Shown here one piece after another: positions 17,618-26,454 of a DNA stretch of 64,000 nt. The stretch is taken from positions 1 to 64,000 of the forward strand of contig DBHK01000017.1 in the NCBI GenBank assembly GCA_002295635.1. The letters are read 5' to 3'. A model generated the notes under the pieces. It saw nothing but the letters and a program-made list of their open reading frames with translations, searched no databases and was not told the DNA's origin. Within the stretch, counting starts at the first letter, position 1; every line of letters begins with the position of its first letter. This stretch comes from UBA830 sp002295635. GTDB lineage: Bacteria > Pseudomonadota > Alphaproteobacteria > MPNO01 > UBA830. The position numbers and the translations under genes were made by a program.

Positions 17618-18292
17618 TCAGAAGTTTAGGCCCATCTGCCAAAATGCTTTTTCAAGCCGCGTCGCCTGGATGAAGTTCGCAGCTAAGTCATTGAACCTAG
17701 CATCCGCTCCCTTGGACTTTCCAAGACGATCCAGCTGCGTAACGGCGCCGCTGGCTACCCCCTGGTACTCATCGCCCGCATACATTTCAATCCATGAACG
17801 ATACGGATTTCCCTCCATAACCGTAGATCGGTCGGAAGCCAACGCCGTACCAATTTCACCATACCCGACAATACATGGGGCGAGTGCTACATGCAGATCC
17901 AGCAAGTCTCCCGCCATACCACGCTCGAACACGTACCGGGTATAGGCTGTCGTTTCGATCGCTTCTGGCGCGGATTCCATTTCTGCCTCCGTTAACCCCC
18001 AGTCTTTGCAGTACCTAACGTGTAGGTCCATTTCAACATCGACAATCCCTGATAGGGACGTCGTTGCGCTACGGATTTCGACAAGGTTATCGGCCTTAAA
18101 CGCGGCCAGCGCCCAGGCTCGAGAAAATTGAATTAGAAACAGATAATCTTGGATGAGGTAGTGACGAAAAGAGTTTTCCGGCAGTGAACCGTCTGCAAGC
18201 TGACGCACAAAATCGTGTCCGACATACTGTTGCCAGTCGTCACTGCAAACAATTTTTAGGCGATGAAACAGAGAATTATCTTGGACGGTCAT
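17618..18292 (-). CDS. TenA/thiaminase II family protein
   Basis: A 224-residue all-helical TenA-family protein. These enzymes hydrolyse damaged thiamine breakdown products (amino-HMP salvage). The active-site Cys is kept in LAPCIVGYGEIG and the late Glu in LEKAFWQMG, both expected for a working thiaminase II. The acidic patch near FRHYLIQDYLFL is also present. I start at ATG 18292 (MTVQDNSLF), which leaves 16 bases to the ferredoxin gene; the longer frame would overlap it. It is probably co-transcribed with the cysteine desulfurase-ferredoxin pair, and sulfur supply gives a loose link to thiazole synthesis. Confidence 0.9.
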   Translation of the reverse strand: MTVQDNSLFHRLKIVCSDDWQQYVGHDFVRQLADGSLPENSFRHYLIQDYLFLIQFSRAWALAAFKADNLVEIRSATTSLSGIVDVEMDLHVRYCKDWGLTEAEMESAPEAIETTAYTRYVFERGMAGDLLDLHVALAPCIVGYGEIGTALASDRSTVMEGNPYRSWIEMYAGDEYQGVASGAVTQLDRLGKSKGADARFNDLAANFIQATRLEKAFWQMGLNF

Positions 18293-18308
18293 AGAAAAAA
18301 TTTTCGCC

Positions 18309-18635
18309 TCACATCTGGTTATTGGTCGATCTCGGCAAAATAAGTTCCATCCCGTCAAGTTCGTCCGTTACAACGATCTGACACCCCAACCGGGATGTAG
18401 GACGTACACCCGAGGTGAGGTCTAGAAGATCCTCTTCCTCAACCGAGGGATCTTGGAGCTTATCGAAATTCGCCTGCCCAACGATGACGTGGCAAGTAGA
18501 ACAGGCCATCACACCCTCGCAAGCGCCTTCGATATCAATCTTATTATCCCAAGCCGCCTGTAGCACACTAGTGCCCGACTCAACATCAACGGGCATCTCG
18601 ATTCCAGCGGCAGTCTTAAAAACAATCCGCGGCAT
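18309..18635 (-). CDS. 2Fe-2S ferredoxin (ISC/adrenodoxin type)
   Basis: A 108-residue ferredoxin with four cluster-binding Cys: CEGVMACSTC supplies three (spacing C-x5-C-x2-C) and SRLGCQIVV the fourth, the adrenodoxin/Fdx arrangement. The C-terminus (DGMELILP) also fits the ISC ferredoxins, which deliver electrons during Fe-S cluster assembly. I use ATG 18635; extension upstream would overlap the cysteine desulfurase. Its start lies four bases after that gene's stop, so a cysteine desulfurase-ferredoxin operon is very likely. A role in cytochrome P450 electron supply is an alternative but less favoured. Confidence 0.93.
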   Translation of the reverse strand: MPRIVFKTAAGIEMPVDVESGTSVLQAAWDNKIDIEGACEGVMACSTCHVIVGQANFDKLQDPSVEEEDLLDLTSGVRPTSRLGCQIVVTDELDGMELILPRSTNNQM

Positions 18636-18639
18636 ATTC

Positions 18640-19758
18640 CTACCCCAAGGGGTGCGATGAACTCGCACGTTCGAAAATCCGTCCCCATTCAGCCACGAAG
18701 CGATCGATGTCCGCCTCGCTTGTATCCCACCCAAGACTTACGCGCAGAGCACATAACGCGTCGTCGTCCGGAACACCCATGGCGGTGAGTACGTAAGGCG
18801 GCTCTATTCTTCCGGCCGAACAGGCAGATCCCGCGCTGACCTCTATGCCAGCCAAATCGAAAGATATCACCTGTGTATCAGAGGACACCCCAGGCATCAT
18901 AAGTTTAGAGGTATTGGGTAATCGGTGAGCCCGGCCACCAAAAATCCGTGTCCCCGGGGTGGTTTTAATAATTCGCCTTTCCATCTGATCGCGTAGATCT
19001 GCGATGTTGGAATATCCCTCCATGCGTTCTAGGGCAATTTCCGCAGCGCGACCAAGCGCAATTATGTGTGCAACGCTCTCTGTACCACCGCGTAGACCAC
19101 GTTCCTGTCCGCCGCCCCGTATCAGGCAGTCGGCACTTTCCGGCGTCCGAAGGACAAGTGCGCCAATCCCCTGGGGACCGCCAAATTTATGGCCGGTCAT
19201 AGCCATTGTGTCTGCTCCAAGTGCACCGAAATTTACGGGGACTTTCCCGACGGCTTGCACGGCATCACAATGAAGAAGAGCACCATATCGGTGAGCAATC
19301 TCGGCTGCCTCAGCAACAGGCTGTAGTACGCCGGTTTCGTTGTTTGCCAGCATCAGCGCAACCATCTGCGGCATCTCTGCCATCGCTAGCATCGATTCTA
19401 GCTTTGACAGATCCACCACACCATCACTATCTACCGGAACCTTTTGGGCACCCGGGCAGGCATCCAACACAGCCGGATGTTCCACGGCGCTGACAAAGGT
19501 CCGCAATGGGTCACACGGCTGCATAACCTGGTTATCCGCCTCCGTTCCCCCGCTGGTGAACACCACTTGACTGGAATCCGCACCGATAAGCGTCGCCAGC
19601 TGCCTACGCGCCTTTTCGACCAAATTTCTCGCATTGCGGCCGGCGCCATGAACTGATGAGGCATTTCCCACTGACACCATCGCATCAGCTAGTGCCTTGA
19701 TCACCTCGGGCCTAATTTTGGCCGTTGCGTTATGGTCAAGATAGATACGGTCGCTCAT
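18640..19758 (-). CDS. Cysteine desulfurase (NifS/IscS class)
   Basis: A 372-residue PLP enzyme that takes sulfur from cysteine for Fe-S clusters and other thio-cofactors. The opening IYLDHNATAKIRPEV, the PLP Lys-191 in MTGHKFGG and the persulfide Cys-313 in SAGSACSAG are all present. The short distance between that Cys and helix segments fits the IscS/NifS class rather than SufS. I start at ATG 19758 (MSDRIYLD); 38 further in-frame residues upstream look non-coding. It is first gene of a run with ferredoxin and tenA and diverges from an alpha/beta hydrolase gene, a pairing also seen near suf genes in other alphaproteobacteria. No IscU or SufB is in the window. Confidence 0.95.
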   Translation of the reverse strand: MSDRIYLDHNATAKIRPEVIKALADAMVSVGNASSVHGAGRNARNLVEKARRQLATLIGADSSQVVFTSGGTEADNQVMQPCDPLRTFVSAVEHPAVLDACPGAQKVPVDSDGVVDLSKLESMLAMAEMPQMVALMLANNETGVLQPVAEAAEIAHRYGALLHCDAVQAVGKVPVNFGALGADTMAMTGHKFGGPQGIGALVLRTPESADCLIRGGGQERGLRGGTESVAHIIALGRAAEIALERMEGYSNIADLRDQMERRIIKTTPGTRIFGGRAHRLPNTSKLMMPGVSSDTQVISFDLAGIEVSAGSACSAGRIEPPYVLTAMGVPDDDALCALRVSLGWDTSEADIDRFVAEWGRIFERASSSHPLG

Positions 19759-20020
19759 AAATGCCTCAAATCCGCGAGCCTCTGAAGCGTAGCGGTAGAA
19801 AAGTTCTTCCTCAGTCCTCGTAAAGCTTGAAAACGCTACCCGCGATCGTGCTATATTCCGCCGGCTAAACATCCGACCTGTATGAATTTACCTACTGTAT
19901 TAGTGCCAAGGCCTCTAATGCTTAGGAATTTACGTCCCGGGACGGGTTAGTCAACCAGCACCGGAAACGCCCCGAAGGGACGACAAACCGGTTTTAATCT
20001 TAACTGATAGGAAAATCTCG

Positions 20021-20707
20021 ATGCCGGAAATCATTTTTAACGGACCCGAAGGCCGGCTTGAGGGCCGCTATCATCACAGCAAGCAAGAAAACCCTTCGAT
20101 TGCCCTGATGCTTCATCCTCATCCAGAATACGGTGGATCGATGAATAATCGTGTCATTTATCAAATGTACCACTGTTTTGTCCGCCGCGGGTTCTCCGTG
20201 CTTCGATTTAATTTCCGGGGGATCGGACGTTCTCAAGGTGTATACGACGAAGGTATTGGAGAACTCTCGGATGCAGCCGCAGCGCTCGACTGGCTACAAT
20301 CTGCCAATCCAGACGCACCACAATGTTGGATAGGAGGATTTTCTTTCGGCGCTTGGATCGGGATGCAACTCCTGATGCGCCGCCCCGAGATTACGGGCTA
20401 TATTTCTGTCGCTCCGCCGGCCAACCTATACGATTTTTCATTCCTCGCCCCCTGCCCGTCCTCCGGTTTATTTCTACATGGGGACGAGGACAAAGTGGTC
20501 CCGATGGAATCTGTTGGCGCCCTAGCCGAAAAACTCTCCCACCAGCGGGAAATCACTATCGATTATAGAATCATCGAGGGTGCTGACCATTTCTTCAACA
20601 CGAGGGTCAACGAGATGACGGAACAAATCGAAGATTATCTCGATCAGGTAATCATCGGCGTCAATCCAGTTCAGGCAGATATTCCGGCGGAAGAAGAGCT
20701 ACAATAG
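20021..20707 (+). CDS. Small alpha/beta hydrolase, often neighbour of Fe-S genes
   Basis: A 228-residue alpha/beta hydrolase with early HPHPEYGGSMNN, nucleophile elbow GGFSFGAW, acid in HGDEDKVVP and His in GADHFF, so the triad is complete. The family is widely conserved in alphaproteobacteria and its substrate is not established. It diverges from the cysteine desulfurase gene with about 260 bases between them. The C-terminal extension ends in an acidic EEELQ tail. Confidence 0.85.
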   Translation: MPEIIFNGPEGRLEGRYHHSKQENPSIALMLHPHPEYGGSMNNRVIYQMYHCFVRRGFSVLRFNFRGIGRSQGVYDEGIGELSDAAAALDWLQSANPDAPQCWIGGFSFGAWIGMQLLMRRPEITGYISVAPPANLYDFSFLAPCPSSGLFLHGDEDKVVPMESVGALAEKLSHQREITIDYRIIEGADHFFNTRVNEMTEQIEDYLDQVIIGVNPVQADIPAEEELQ

Positions 20708-20743
20708 CGCAGGCATTTATTCAGCGGCTAAAACTTGATAAAG

Positions 20744-20779
20744 TTGACCCCGGGTTCGGGCCGCTCTTATAAAGATTGA
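20744..20779 (+). promoter_or_regulatory. Candidate sigma70-type promoter giving a leaderless TauD mRNA
   Basis: TTGACC at 20744-20749 and TATAAA at 20768-20773 are separated by 18 bases. The -10 box ends six bases before the ATG of the dioxygenase gene at 20780, so transcription should begin at or next to the A of the start codon. No ribosome binding site is visible upstream of that ATG, which fits leaderless translation. Prediction from sequence only. Confidence 0.45.
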
Positions 20780-21625
20780 ATGACTGGTTTTACGCTACGA
20801 AAGCTGCATGATTCTCTTGGCGCTGAGGTACTTGGGCTTGATCTTTCAAAGCCCCTTACTAACAACACGCGTCAAGCATTGGTGCAGGCATGGCTTGATC
20901 ATCTAATCCTATTGTTTCGCGGCCAAGAGTTGACAGCTGAAGCACAGCGTGAATTCTGCGCCCAGTTCGGAAAACTTGGGGGACGACTTAGAAAGGCGGA
21001 AGATCGACCAGAAGGCCACGATGCCGATAACATTATGCTAGTCACAAATATCCGAAAGAACGGAGTGCCAATCGGATCTCTGCCCGATGGCGAGATGTTT
21101 TTTCATCACGATAAGTGTTATTCGGCAGAGCCGGACTGGGGCACCATACTTTATGCAATGGAGGTTACACGGTTCGGCGGACACACTCTATTCGCTAACA
21201 TGTACGATGCATGGGACACGCTACCGAACGACCTTAAGGGGAAAATAGACGGTCGGCAGATTCTGCACATATATAAATACCTACCGACGGAACCAGTCGA
21301 TCTAACCGATGGGATTGAAAAATTCGATCATCACTGGCAACCCATTGTGGTTACCCACCCGAAGTCCGGTCGCCGCGCACTCTATGTAAATGAATTGATG
21401 TCGGCGCTTATTGATGGATACAGTGAGGAAGAGAGCCGGGAGATCATCGACCGGCTTAACGATCACGTGAAGGCGGCTAACGTGATATACGACCATAAGT
21501 GGCGACGGGGCGATCTTATGATGTGGGATAATTGGTGCACTATGCATGCCCGCACCGACTTCCCTCGCGACCAGACCCGCATGCTAAGACGCTACACGAT
21601 ATCGGGTCAGAAACTGGAAGCCTGA
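20780..21625 (+). CDS. TauD/TfdA-family Fe(II)/2-oxoglutarate dioxygenase
   Basis: A 281-residue dioxygenase that couples decarboxylation of 2-oxoglutarate to oxidation of a small organic substrate. The metal motif H-x-D is in FFHHDKCYS (about residue 115), the distal His in CTMHARTD (about 256) and the oxoglutarate-binding Arg in LRRYTI near the end. The opening GAEVLGLDLSKPL is typical. Members of this family release sulfite from taurine or cleave aryloxyacetates; the substrate cannot be told here. The nearest partner is the EamA transporter 300 bases downstream. Confidence 0.92.
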   Translation: MTGFTLRKLHDSLGAEVLGLDLSKPLTNNTRQALVQAWLDHLILLFRGQELTAEAQREFCAQFGKLGGRLRKAEDRPEGHDADNIMLVTNIRKNGVPIGSLPDGEMFFHHDKCYSAEPDWGTILYAMEVTRFGGHTLFANMYDAWDTLPNDLKGKIDGRQILHIYKYLPTEPVDLTDGIEKFDHHWQPIVVTHPKSGRRALYVNELMSALIDGYSEEESREIIDRLNDHVKAANVIYDHKWRRGDLMMWDNWCTMHARTDFPRDQTRMLRRYTISGQKLEA

Positions 21626-21926
21626 CGATTAGAAAACAAGCTAGCGGCGGAGGGCTAGGCTAAACGCCCTCTGAATAAACACCGGAGAGGTTCTCGGCTA
21701 TGGACGACCAAGCGGGCTTTTAATCATTTCTCTTCTATGTGGCTGAGCCTTTCGCCGCATCAGTATGCTGGAAAGCACCGAAATCGCCCAACTACCATCG
21801 CGGCATTTTATACGCACACATAATCCCCAGATGTTATGATTTTTTTATGTCTATACAAATGTTACGCTGGCAAGAAATATTCTATGATCAAATAAGTTTA
21901 TCTTTTTTATAAAAAATCATGGCAAA
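21626..21926. other. Intergenic region with a stem-loop and an AT-rich promoter-like stretch
   Basis: An eight-base-pair stem-loop with a ten-base loop lies at 21648-21673 (core GAGGGC paired with GCCCTC), just downstream of the dioxygenase stop. It has no following T-run, so it is at most a factor-dependent terminator or a 3'-end stabiliser. The last 100 bases before the EamA gene are strongly AT-rich, as in promoter DNA. Nothing coding was seen. Confidence 0.35.
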
Positions 21927-22823
21927 GTGACACTATCTATCGCTCATCTCGGATACCTGCCGGGTCCGGTCCGAGGCGTGCTCTGGATGCTCTTGTCCAA
22001 TCTATTTTACGCACTGATTTACGTAGTTGTCCGAGGCTTATCAGACAATTTTGAGGTTAATCAGATTGTCTTTTTCCGTGCGGTTCTGGGATCAGCTTTT
22101 ATGCTACCCTGGTTATTCACAGTTGGGCTAGGCGCGCTTTATACACGTCGAATGCCGACCTATCTTTGGCGTATGATTTTCAGCTACGCAGGCGCAGTTG
22201 CCTGGATGTATGGAATCTCTGGTATGCCACTAGCTGATGCCAACGCTCTAATGTTTACAATGCCCTTGTTCACAGTGGTCCTTGCTAAGATTTGGCTATC
22301 TGAGCGCCCAGGTGGCCGACGGCTCTGCGCGACGATTTTTGGCTTCGCCGGTGCGCTAATAATTTTACGGCCAGGTATGATTGAAGTATCGCCAGCCGCT
22401 CTAGCAACGCTTTTTGCAGCGGCAATGTTTTCTGGCGCGCTAATCGGTAGCAAAATGTTAACCTCGACCGAAAATCCGAATGCGATGGTTTTTTATCTTT
22501 ACACGCTCATGATCCCGCCTGCGGCTATCGGGGCGATATTTGGCTGGACGAATCCGGAGCTAAACGACATTCCTTTACTACTGGCCCTCGGCGTATGCAC
22601 CGTCGGCGCACAACAATGCCAGACAAGAGCATTCCGGGCAGCGCCAGCAAGTTTAGTCGTAATTATCAACTACGTGCAGCTACCGCTTATAGCACTTTTT
22701 GGCTGGCTGATTTTCGCACAGTCTACGGACATTTGGACCTGGGTCGGCGCGGCTGTAATTTGCACCAGTACATATTACGTGAGTTATCGTGAAGGAAAAA
22801 GCATCCGCCGGGGAACGGATTAA
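21927..22823 (+). CDS. EamA/DMT-family transporter
   Basis: A 298-residue membrane protein with about ten hydrophobic helices in two EamA repeats (roughly 15-140 and 155-290). MLLSNLFYALIYVVVRGL and GMPLADANALMFTMPLF are typical of the RhaT/EamA-like exporters of amino acids or metabolites. The start is uncertain: GTG 21927 is used, without a clear ribosome binding site, and an in-frame ATG 60 bases on would shorten helix 1. It may serve the dioxygenase gene upstream, but there is no direct evidence. Confidence 0.87.
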   Translation: MTLSIAHLGYLPGPVRGVLWMLLSNLFYALIYVVVRGLSDNFEVNQIVFFRAVLGSAFMLPWLFTVGLGALYTRRMPTYLWRMIFSYAGAVAWMYGISGMPLADANALMFTMPLFTVVLAKIWLSERPGGRRLCATIFGFAGALIILRPGMIEVSPAALATLFAAAMFSGALIGSKMLTSTENPNAMVFYLYTLMIPPAAIGAIFGWTNPELNDIPLLLALGVCTVGAQQCQTRAFRAAPASLVVIINYVQLPLIALFGWLIFAQSTDIWTWVGAAVICTSTYYVSYREGKSIRRGTD

Positions 22824-23186
22824 TAAATTGCGACCCGGAGTAGCTCAGGAAAGTTTGTGCCGGAAACGGGGACAGAACGCGCCAATCACAGCCTTCGACC
22901 GCGACCCAGATGGCTAGATGATCAAACTTGGTGAAGGAACGAGATAAATAACTTAGCAGATCCCAGTTACAGACTACTTTCTCTATGGACCAGCAGGCTG
23001 CGAAGCTCTTAATTTTCGTCTTTTATATCCATGTTGTCTCGGCCGCAGTGACTATACCGAGGTAGAAGAACCGACTAAAGACGTATTCTCAACTCCCTTT
23101 TCTGTGAAATAATGGCTGAAATATAAACCCTACTCGTGGCCAATACGGCAACTTTGAATTTATATCGGTACTAAAAGGAGGATTCG
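22824..23186. other. Intergenic region, nothing recognised
   Basis: This 363-base stretch lies between the EamA gene and an SDR gene. It carries the strong AAGGAGG ribosome binding site of the SDR at its right end. A fragment near 22855 resembles the D-arm of a tRNA, but no acceptor stem or T-arm can be formed. No coding frame is convincing. Confidence 0.4.
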
Positions 23187-23939
23187 ATGGGCAGGGGGCA
23201 TAAGGATAAAGTTGCTTTTATAACTGGGGCTGCGACCGGAATCGGTCAACGTTATGCAAAGCGTCTAGCCGAAGAGGGTGTCGATATCGCCGTTATCGAT
23301 ATTTCCGACACCGAGGAAACAGTCGACCTAATCATGCGATCCGGTCGCTTGGGTCGAGGTTATATCTGCGATGTTAGTTCGCATAAGGATATAGCCGCAA
23401 TGGCGGAAACTGCCCTATCCGACTTCGGGAGGTGCGATATTTTAATAAACAATGCCGGGATTTATCCGAACGTAGATTTCGATGATATTTCGTTCGATGA
23501 CTGGCGGCGGGTGATGGCACTCAATCTCGACGCACTGTTCCTTACCGCAAAAAAATTTGTACCGGGTATGAAAGAACGGGGCTGGGGCCGGATCGTAAAT
23601 GTGTCTTCGAGCACACTGGCGACGCCAGTGACCGGATACGTTCATTATATCGCGAGCAAAGGAGGTGTTGTCGGATTCACACGCGCACTGGCGAGTGACT
23701 TGGCAGCCTACGGCATTACAGTCAACGCCGTATCGCCGAGCCTCGTACCAACTACTGGTACGCAGATCACCGAACCGCGGTCCGAGGAACGTTTCAGGAT
23801 GGTTGCCAATATGCAGGCGATAAAAAAAATACAGGAGGCTGACGACGTTGTAGGCACAATGGCGTTTCTGACTAGCGACGATTCTTCATTCGTTACCGGC
23901 CAAACAATCTATGTAGATGGTGGCTGGGTGCGCGCCTAG
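23187..23939 (+). CDS. SDR-family NAD(P)-dependent oxidoreductase
   Basis: A 250-residue classical SDR. TGAATGIGQRYAKRL gives the cofactor site near residue 14, with NNAGIYPN near 90, the catalytic Ser in VNVSSSTLAT and Tyr/Lys in YIASKGG; the C-terminus has VTGQTIYVDGGW. The ribosome binding site AAGGAGG five bases before the ATG is the strongest in the region, suggesting high expression. It is followed after about 170 bases by a UbiD-family decarboxylase on the same strand, so a shared pathway is plausible. The substrate is unknown. Confidence 0.93.
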   Translation: MGRGHKDKVAFITGAATGIGQRYAKRLAEEGVDIAVIDISDTEETVDLIMRSGRLGRGYICDVSSHKDIAAMAETALSDFGRCDILINNAGIYPNVDFDDISFDDWRRVMALNLDALFLTAKKFVPGMKERGWGRIVNVSSSTLATPVTGYVHYIASKGGVVGFTRALASDLAAYGITVNAVSPSLVPTTGTQITEPRSEERFRMVANMQAIKKIQEADDVVGTMAFLTSDDSSFVTGQTIYVDGGWVRA

Positions 23940-24112
23940 CGCTAATTGAGCGGAATACGCTTACCGGCGTAAAACGAGTTTTACTGTTTTCTGGAATGGC
24001 AAACTAACTTTCCGGCTGGCCGGTTCGTAATTATTACTCGACTTCTCGCATATCGTCTTGTAAGCGCTCATATTTTTTTATACATCCCACTATGGGAAAT
24101 AGGGAGCCACCG

Positions 24113-25561
24113 ATGGCATACGAATCCTTGCGGCCCTGGCTGCAGGTGCTAGAGCAACAGGGCATGTTTAAATGGGTCGACAAGGAAGTCGACAAGGACT
24201 GGGAAATAGGTGCAGTTCTACGAATGATTTTTCGCGCCATGGACGAGGACAAGCGTTATGGCATCGGCTTCCGCAATGTAAAGGGCTATGAGGGCGGGCG
24301 AGTAGTTGGCGGTGTTGTGGCATCTTCCCGTAAGATGATTGCCGCAGCGCTCAACTGTGAACCCAACTTGGAAGATATCCATAAACGAGTGACCAGCGGT
24401 ATGAATTCACCCATTGAGCCTGTGCTAATCGACATTGGACCCTGCCAAGATATCGTCATCGAAGGCGATGACGTCGACCTAACAAAGTTACCCGTACCAA
24501 CCTGGACACCCGAGAAAGACGCCGGTCCCTATTTAACCCCGCTCTGGGTAACGAAGGACCCTGATACCGGCCGCCGCAATATCGGCATCCGCCGCTGCCA
24601 GATAAAAAGTAAAAACACCACGGGTATCCTGTTTGGTGCGCCCGATCGCGGCGGCGCTATCCACCACGAGAAATATAAACAGCGGGGAGAACACATGCCG
24701 GCAGCGATCGTCATCGGCGGTGATCCAATCCAGTATTTAGTGGCACCAGCTCGATACGGAGCAGATGAACTAGCCGTAGCTGGCGGAATCCGTGGAGAAG
24801 CCATCAAGATGGTGAAATGCAAAACCGTTGATCTTGAGGTTCCCGCTCACGCGGAAATTATTATCGAAGGCGAAGTGTTGGCGGATCATACCGAGCCCGA
24901 GGGCCCATTCGGAGAGTTCACAGGTTATATGGCCGGTGGCAGGGAGGGACCCGTCTTCCGAGTTAAATGTATCACCCATAGGAAGGATCCGATTGTTATG
25001 GGCGTCATTAGCCAGTTCCCGCCATCGGAGTCCTCAATGATTAAGAGAGCCCTCTTGGAAGCTGGGCTTAAGAAACACTTGACCGAGGAACTTAACATAC
25101 CCGGCATCCACGACGTACACGCCCTGGAGGCGGGTGGCGGCACAGCGACGCTCTGGATCAGTATGAAGACGATGTATTCTGGTCATGTCGATCAGACAGC
25201 GTTCGGTACCATGGGGCATTTCGGCATGAGCTATTTTAAATGGATCATAATCTGTGACGACGATATCGATATTAACGACCCATTTATGCGCGACTGGGTA
25301 ATGGCCTGGCGTGTCCGTCCTGACCGGGATATCAAGACCATCCCGGACACGGCATCTGTCGAACTCGACCCATCGTCATTCGAACCCGGTAAAACCCAAG
25401 CTGATATCGGCGGCACTAAAATGGTTATCGACGCCACGAAAAAATGGGACTACCCCGCAGTCTCACTGCCGCCACTAGAAAAGATGCGGGAAGTCGCCGA
25501 AAACTGGGACGCATATGACTTACCCGAACTAGACGAACTAAAGCTCCCGCGGGAAGGATAA
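24113..25561 (+). CDS. UbiD-family (prenyl-FMN) decarboxylase
   Basis: A 482-residue reversible decarboxylase of the UbiD family, using prenylated FMN on aromatic or alpha,beta-unsaturated acids. The catalytic Glu-Arg-Glu network is visible as Arg in NIGIRRCQIK and the Glu pair in EGPFGEFTGY; EAGLKKHL and the metal/phosphate region also match. I choose ATG 24113 (MAYESLRPW) because AGGGAG lies just upstream; an ATG seven codons earlier is possible. Neighbouring SDR and hydrolase genes suggest breakdown of an aromatic or unsaturated acid rather than ubiquinone synthesis. The UbiX-type prenyltransferase needed to make the cofactor is not in this window. Confidence 0.93.
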   Translation: MAYESLRPWLQVLEQQGMFKWVDKEVDKDWEIGAVLRMIFRAMDEDKRYGIGFRNVKGYEGGRVVGGVVASSRKMIAAALNCEPNLEDIHKRVTSGMNSPIEPVLIDIGPCQDIVIEGDDVDLTKLPVPTWTPEKDAGPYLTPLWVTKDPDTGRRNIGIRRCQIKSKNTTGILFGAPDRGGAIHHEKYKQRGEHMPAAIVIGGDPIQYLVAPARYGADELAVAGGIRGEAIKMVKCKTVDLEVPAHAEIIIEGEVLADHTEPEGPFGEFTGYMAGGREGPVFRVKCITHRKDPIVMGVISQFPPSESSMIKRALLEAGLKKHLTEELNIPGIHDVHALEAGGGTATLWISMKTMYSGHVDQTAFGTMGHFGMSYFKWIIICDDDIDINDPFMRDWVMAWRVRPDRDIKTIPDTASVELDPSSFEPGKTQADIGGTKMVIDATKKWDYPAVSLPPLEKMREVAENWDAYDLPELDELKLPREG

Positions 25562-25628
25562 CACCAGTTTTCTCGGCCGTTTCTTTTCTTAAACCGGTTA
25601 TCACCTGCGGGAAAATGACAAAACATAA

Positions 25629-26405
25629 TCAGGGCACTGATTGCAAAAATGCTGTGACCGTCTTGATAAATGCCTCAGACTGGTCCGCATGAACCCAATG
25701 GGAAGCATCCCTGATCGTGACTGTAAAAGCCTCTGGAAACAGCTCGCGAATGCGACTTCGATGATTCACCCTGATATATACGGAGTGCTCCCCGGCTATG
25801 AACGCCGTCGGCCCGCCATACCAGGTGCAATCTGGCACTGGGAACTCCGAGATACTGCTCATCTCGGCAGATATCGCCGGTAAATTTATCCGCCAATGGA
25901 ACTCGCCGTTAACGCGCTCCAAGTTGGTCATCAAAAACGCCGCAATATCAGCATCCCCGATCTCTTCACGCAGCTTGTCTTCCAACTCCGCCCTATTCTG
26001 TTTACCCGACAGATCGAGTACCTGCATTGCGACGATGTAGTCCATCATGTCGTGGCGGTACGTCACTGGCGCGATGTCAACAACGATCAGGCCTCTGAGT
26101 AAATCGGTCTGGTCCAGCGCTAGCCGCATTGCGACCTTGCCTCCCATCGAATGACCCATAACGATCGGATCGACGATACCGTGGGCGGCAATGAACCTCC
26201 CCACATCTTGAGCCATTTCGTCATAGGCCATGGTGGGAGCATGCGGTGATGCACCATGATTGCGGAGATCAAGAACATAAACACGTCGGGTTTCCGAAAG
26301 TGAGCGCGCGATGCCGGCCCAGTTGCGGGCGCAACCGAACAGCCCATGTAGCACTATTAATGGTGGACCATCTTTCCCGTATTCATTGAAAGCTAGATCT
26401 AGCAT
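25629..26405 (-). CDS. Alpha/beta hydrolase, YbfF-like esterase
   Basis: A 258-residue alpha/beta hydrolase resembling the E. coli esterase YbfF. It has LHGLFGCARNW at the oxyanion site, LDLRNHGASPH, nucleophile elbow MGHSMGGKVAMRLA near residue 88, and the His in DASHWVHAD. It is convergent with the UbiD gene, with 67 bases between the stops. Its natural substrate is not known; acyl-CoA thioesterase and palmitoyl esterase activity are known for YbfF. It shares its strand with the next SDR gene 49 bases upstream, and the two may be co-transcribed. Confidence 0.88.
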   Translation of the reverse strand: MLDLAFNEYGKDGPPLIVLHGLFGCARNWAGIARSLSETRRVYVLDLRNHGASPHAPTMAYDEMAQDVGRFIAAHGIVDPIVMGHSMGGKVAMRLALDQTDLLRGLIVVDIAPVTYRHDMMDYIVAMQVLDLSGKQNRAELEDKLREEIGDADIAAFLMTNLERVNGEFHWRINLPAISAEMSSISEFPVPDCTWYGGPTAFIAGEHSVYIRVNHRSRIRELFPEAFTVTIRDASHWVHADQSEAFIKTVTAFLQSVP

Positions 26406-26454
26406 TGGGTCGACGTATCACAGTTAATGCCACTCGTCATAGCCCAACCCTCTG

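Noticed and set aside
22850..22925. Possible tRNA (fragment GGAGTAGCTCAG resembles a D-arm)
   Set aside because: No pairing acceptor stem, anticodon arm or GTTCGA-type T-arm could be formed around it.
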